DNA of 10,662 bases from positions 1 through 10,662 of the forward strand of contig JAAMXP010001841.1 in the NCBI GenBank assembly GCA_019693395.1, given 5' to 3'. Every line of letters starts with the position of its first letter. The first letter of the stretch is position 1. The notes beneath the pieces were generated by a model. It ran no database searches. It was not told the DNA's origin and saw only the letters and a list, made by a program, of their open reading frames with translations. Source of the DNA: Ettlia oleoabundans (lineage: Eukaryota; Chlorophyta; Chlorophyceae; Chlamydomonadales). This document shows positions 9,189-10,662 of the stretch, one piece after another. A program made the position numbers and the translations under genes.

Positions 9189-10036
9189 TGCCACACTGCG
9201 GGCCACACCAAGCAAGCCAACAGCTGGTTGCGGCATATTGGGCAGTGGGGATTCACCGATGCATTCTGATCTGGCGCCAGCTATGGCTGCCCGCAACCAC
9301 CCCCACATATTGTCAGGGTGCAGGAATGGCCGGTTTTACAAATGATTTGAATCGCTTGTGGTGGCCAAATGCACACACATGCACTTCTTGTCGAGGTGCA
9401 CCATCCCCTTGCTTGCACCTCAACAACGGTTGCGGACCTTACAACCGCTTATCGCGCACTTTTGACCCTTCTTGGCAATGTGTGTTCATTAGGCTGTGGT
9501 CTGCAGCCTTCCATTCTGAATGCCTGCCGATTTTTTTGTCCAGCAAATCCACTAAGTATAAATGACCATTCAATCTATCAGGTGACAAATCAACCCTGGC
9601 TGGACATGCGCCTTGCACGGTTGACCCACCGACCACAAAACATAGCATCAGGCACAACACCATTCGTGAGGGTATTTGGGAACGCAAGCAGGTATGCACC
9701 GAGGCTGTGATCGTATTCCGTGCTATCTGTTGGTTGGCAGGTGTAAACTGTTGGGTGTAGCCTGGCGTTGCTGCCCCGTTCAAACCGCCCGCAGTGCAGG
9801 ACCCCCGGCGCGTCATAGCCGTGGCCAGTGTGGCGGCTGGAGGAGGCCCGCAGTTGGATTGCTCCTCACTATCCAGTCGTGGGCTGCTTGTCTTGTGATA
9901 CCCATCCAACCAGTCCAATAGACGGCAGACGACATGGCTTTGCCCTTAGTGGCTGCAAGGGAAGCTTATGCTGCTTCGTTGTAACTTCTTTCATCGTCAG
10001 TTCTAAAAGACCATAGACGAAGGCTGGTAAGAGCCT

Positions 10037-10064
10037 ACACGGGAAGAAGCACACGGGAAGAAGG
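10037..10064 (+). repeat. Tandem 14-mer upstream of ubiquitin
   Basis: ACACGGGAAGAAG(C/G) occurs twice back to back, at 10037-10050 and 10051-10064. It sits about 85-110 bases before the proposed leader-intron donor, in the proximal promoter or first leader exon. The GAA units resemble half-sites of heat-shock elements, but the inverted TTC partners are missing. Confidence 0.85.
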
Positions 10065-10146
10065 CCTGGGTCATGTGGCCTCGCTGCTATCAGCTGCTCG
10101 GCTGCCCCGCACAGGTCTCTTTCGGCCGGTGGTGACTAGTGGAGAG

Positions 10147-10662
<516 letters not shown>

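Noticed and set aside
8847..9308. 153-codon minus-strand open frame
   Set aside because: Same reasons: Cys/His/Trp-rich random-looking composition and no recognisable motif.
9035..9565. 176-codon plus-strand open frame in the divergent intergenic region
   Set aside because: Amino-acid order looks random, codons are not biased like the real exons, and no domain or splice structure supports it.
9439..9918. 159-codon minus-strand open frame with a short hydrophobic stretch
   Set aside because: The hydrophobic stretch is short, and the rest shows no domain or codon bias. It overlaps region likely used as ubiquitin promoter.

Overview
This is nuclear DNA from a eukaryote, most likely a green alga (Chlorophyta). 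The signs are a fairly GC-rich sequence, many short GT-AG introns (about 130-330 nt), Ala/Gln-rich coding sequence built on CTG/CAG codons, a TGTAA-type poly(A) signal, and a ubiquitin with Ser19. The placement is inferred from style; no marker fixes the species.

Three genes can be read. (1) Positions 1-1446, minus strand: the 5' part of a secreted or endomembrane alpha/beta-hydrolase in three visible exons. It has a signal peptide, a Cys-rich segment and a GxSxG nucleophile elbow; the 3' part lies beyond the window. (2) Positions 2555-8395, minus strand: an 11-exon gene predicted to encode 1260 residues. All ten splice junctions keep one open frame. The protein has an acidic tract, a basic nuclear-localisation-like tract, a leucine-zipper coiled coil without a bZIP basic region, and very long Ala/Gln/Pro-rich regions that look like activation domains. 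I do not recognise a named family and suggest a nuclear regulator or coactivator. (3) Positions 10297-10399, plus strand: the first coding exon of ubiquitin, interrupted at Gly35 by an intron that runs past the window end. A 5'UTR intron acceptor lies just before the ATG.

Layout: genes 1 and 2 are tandem on the minus strand. The roughly 1.1 kb between them (1447-2554) should hold the 3'UTR of gene 2, a TGTAA signal near 1860, and the promoter and 5'UTR of gene 1. Gene 2 and ubiquitin are divergent across about 1.9 kb (8396-10296), which holds no convincing gene and must contain both promoters. I see no RNA genes, transposons or CRISPR arrays, and no sign that the three genes form a pathway. 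The less ordinary signals are G-quadruplex-like G-run clusters just inside several introns, a GC-AG first intron in gene 2, and an Ala/Gln helix spread across several exons.
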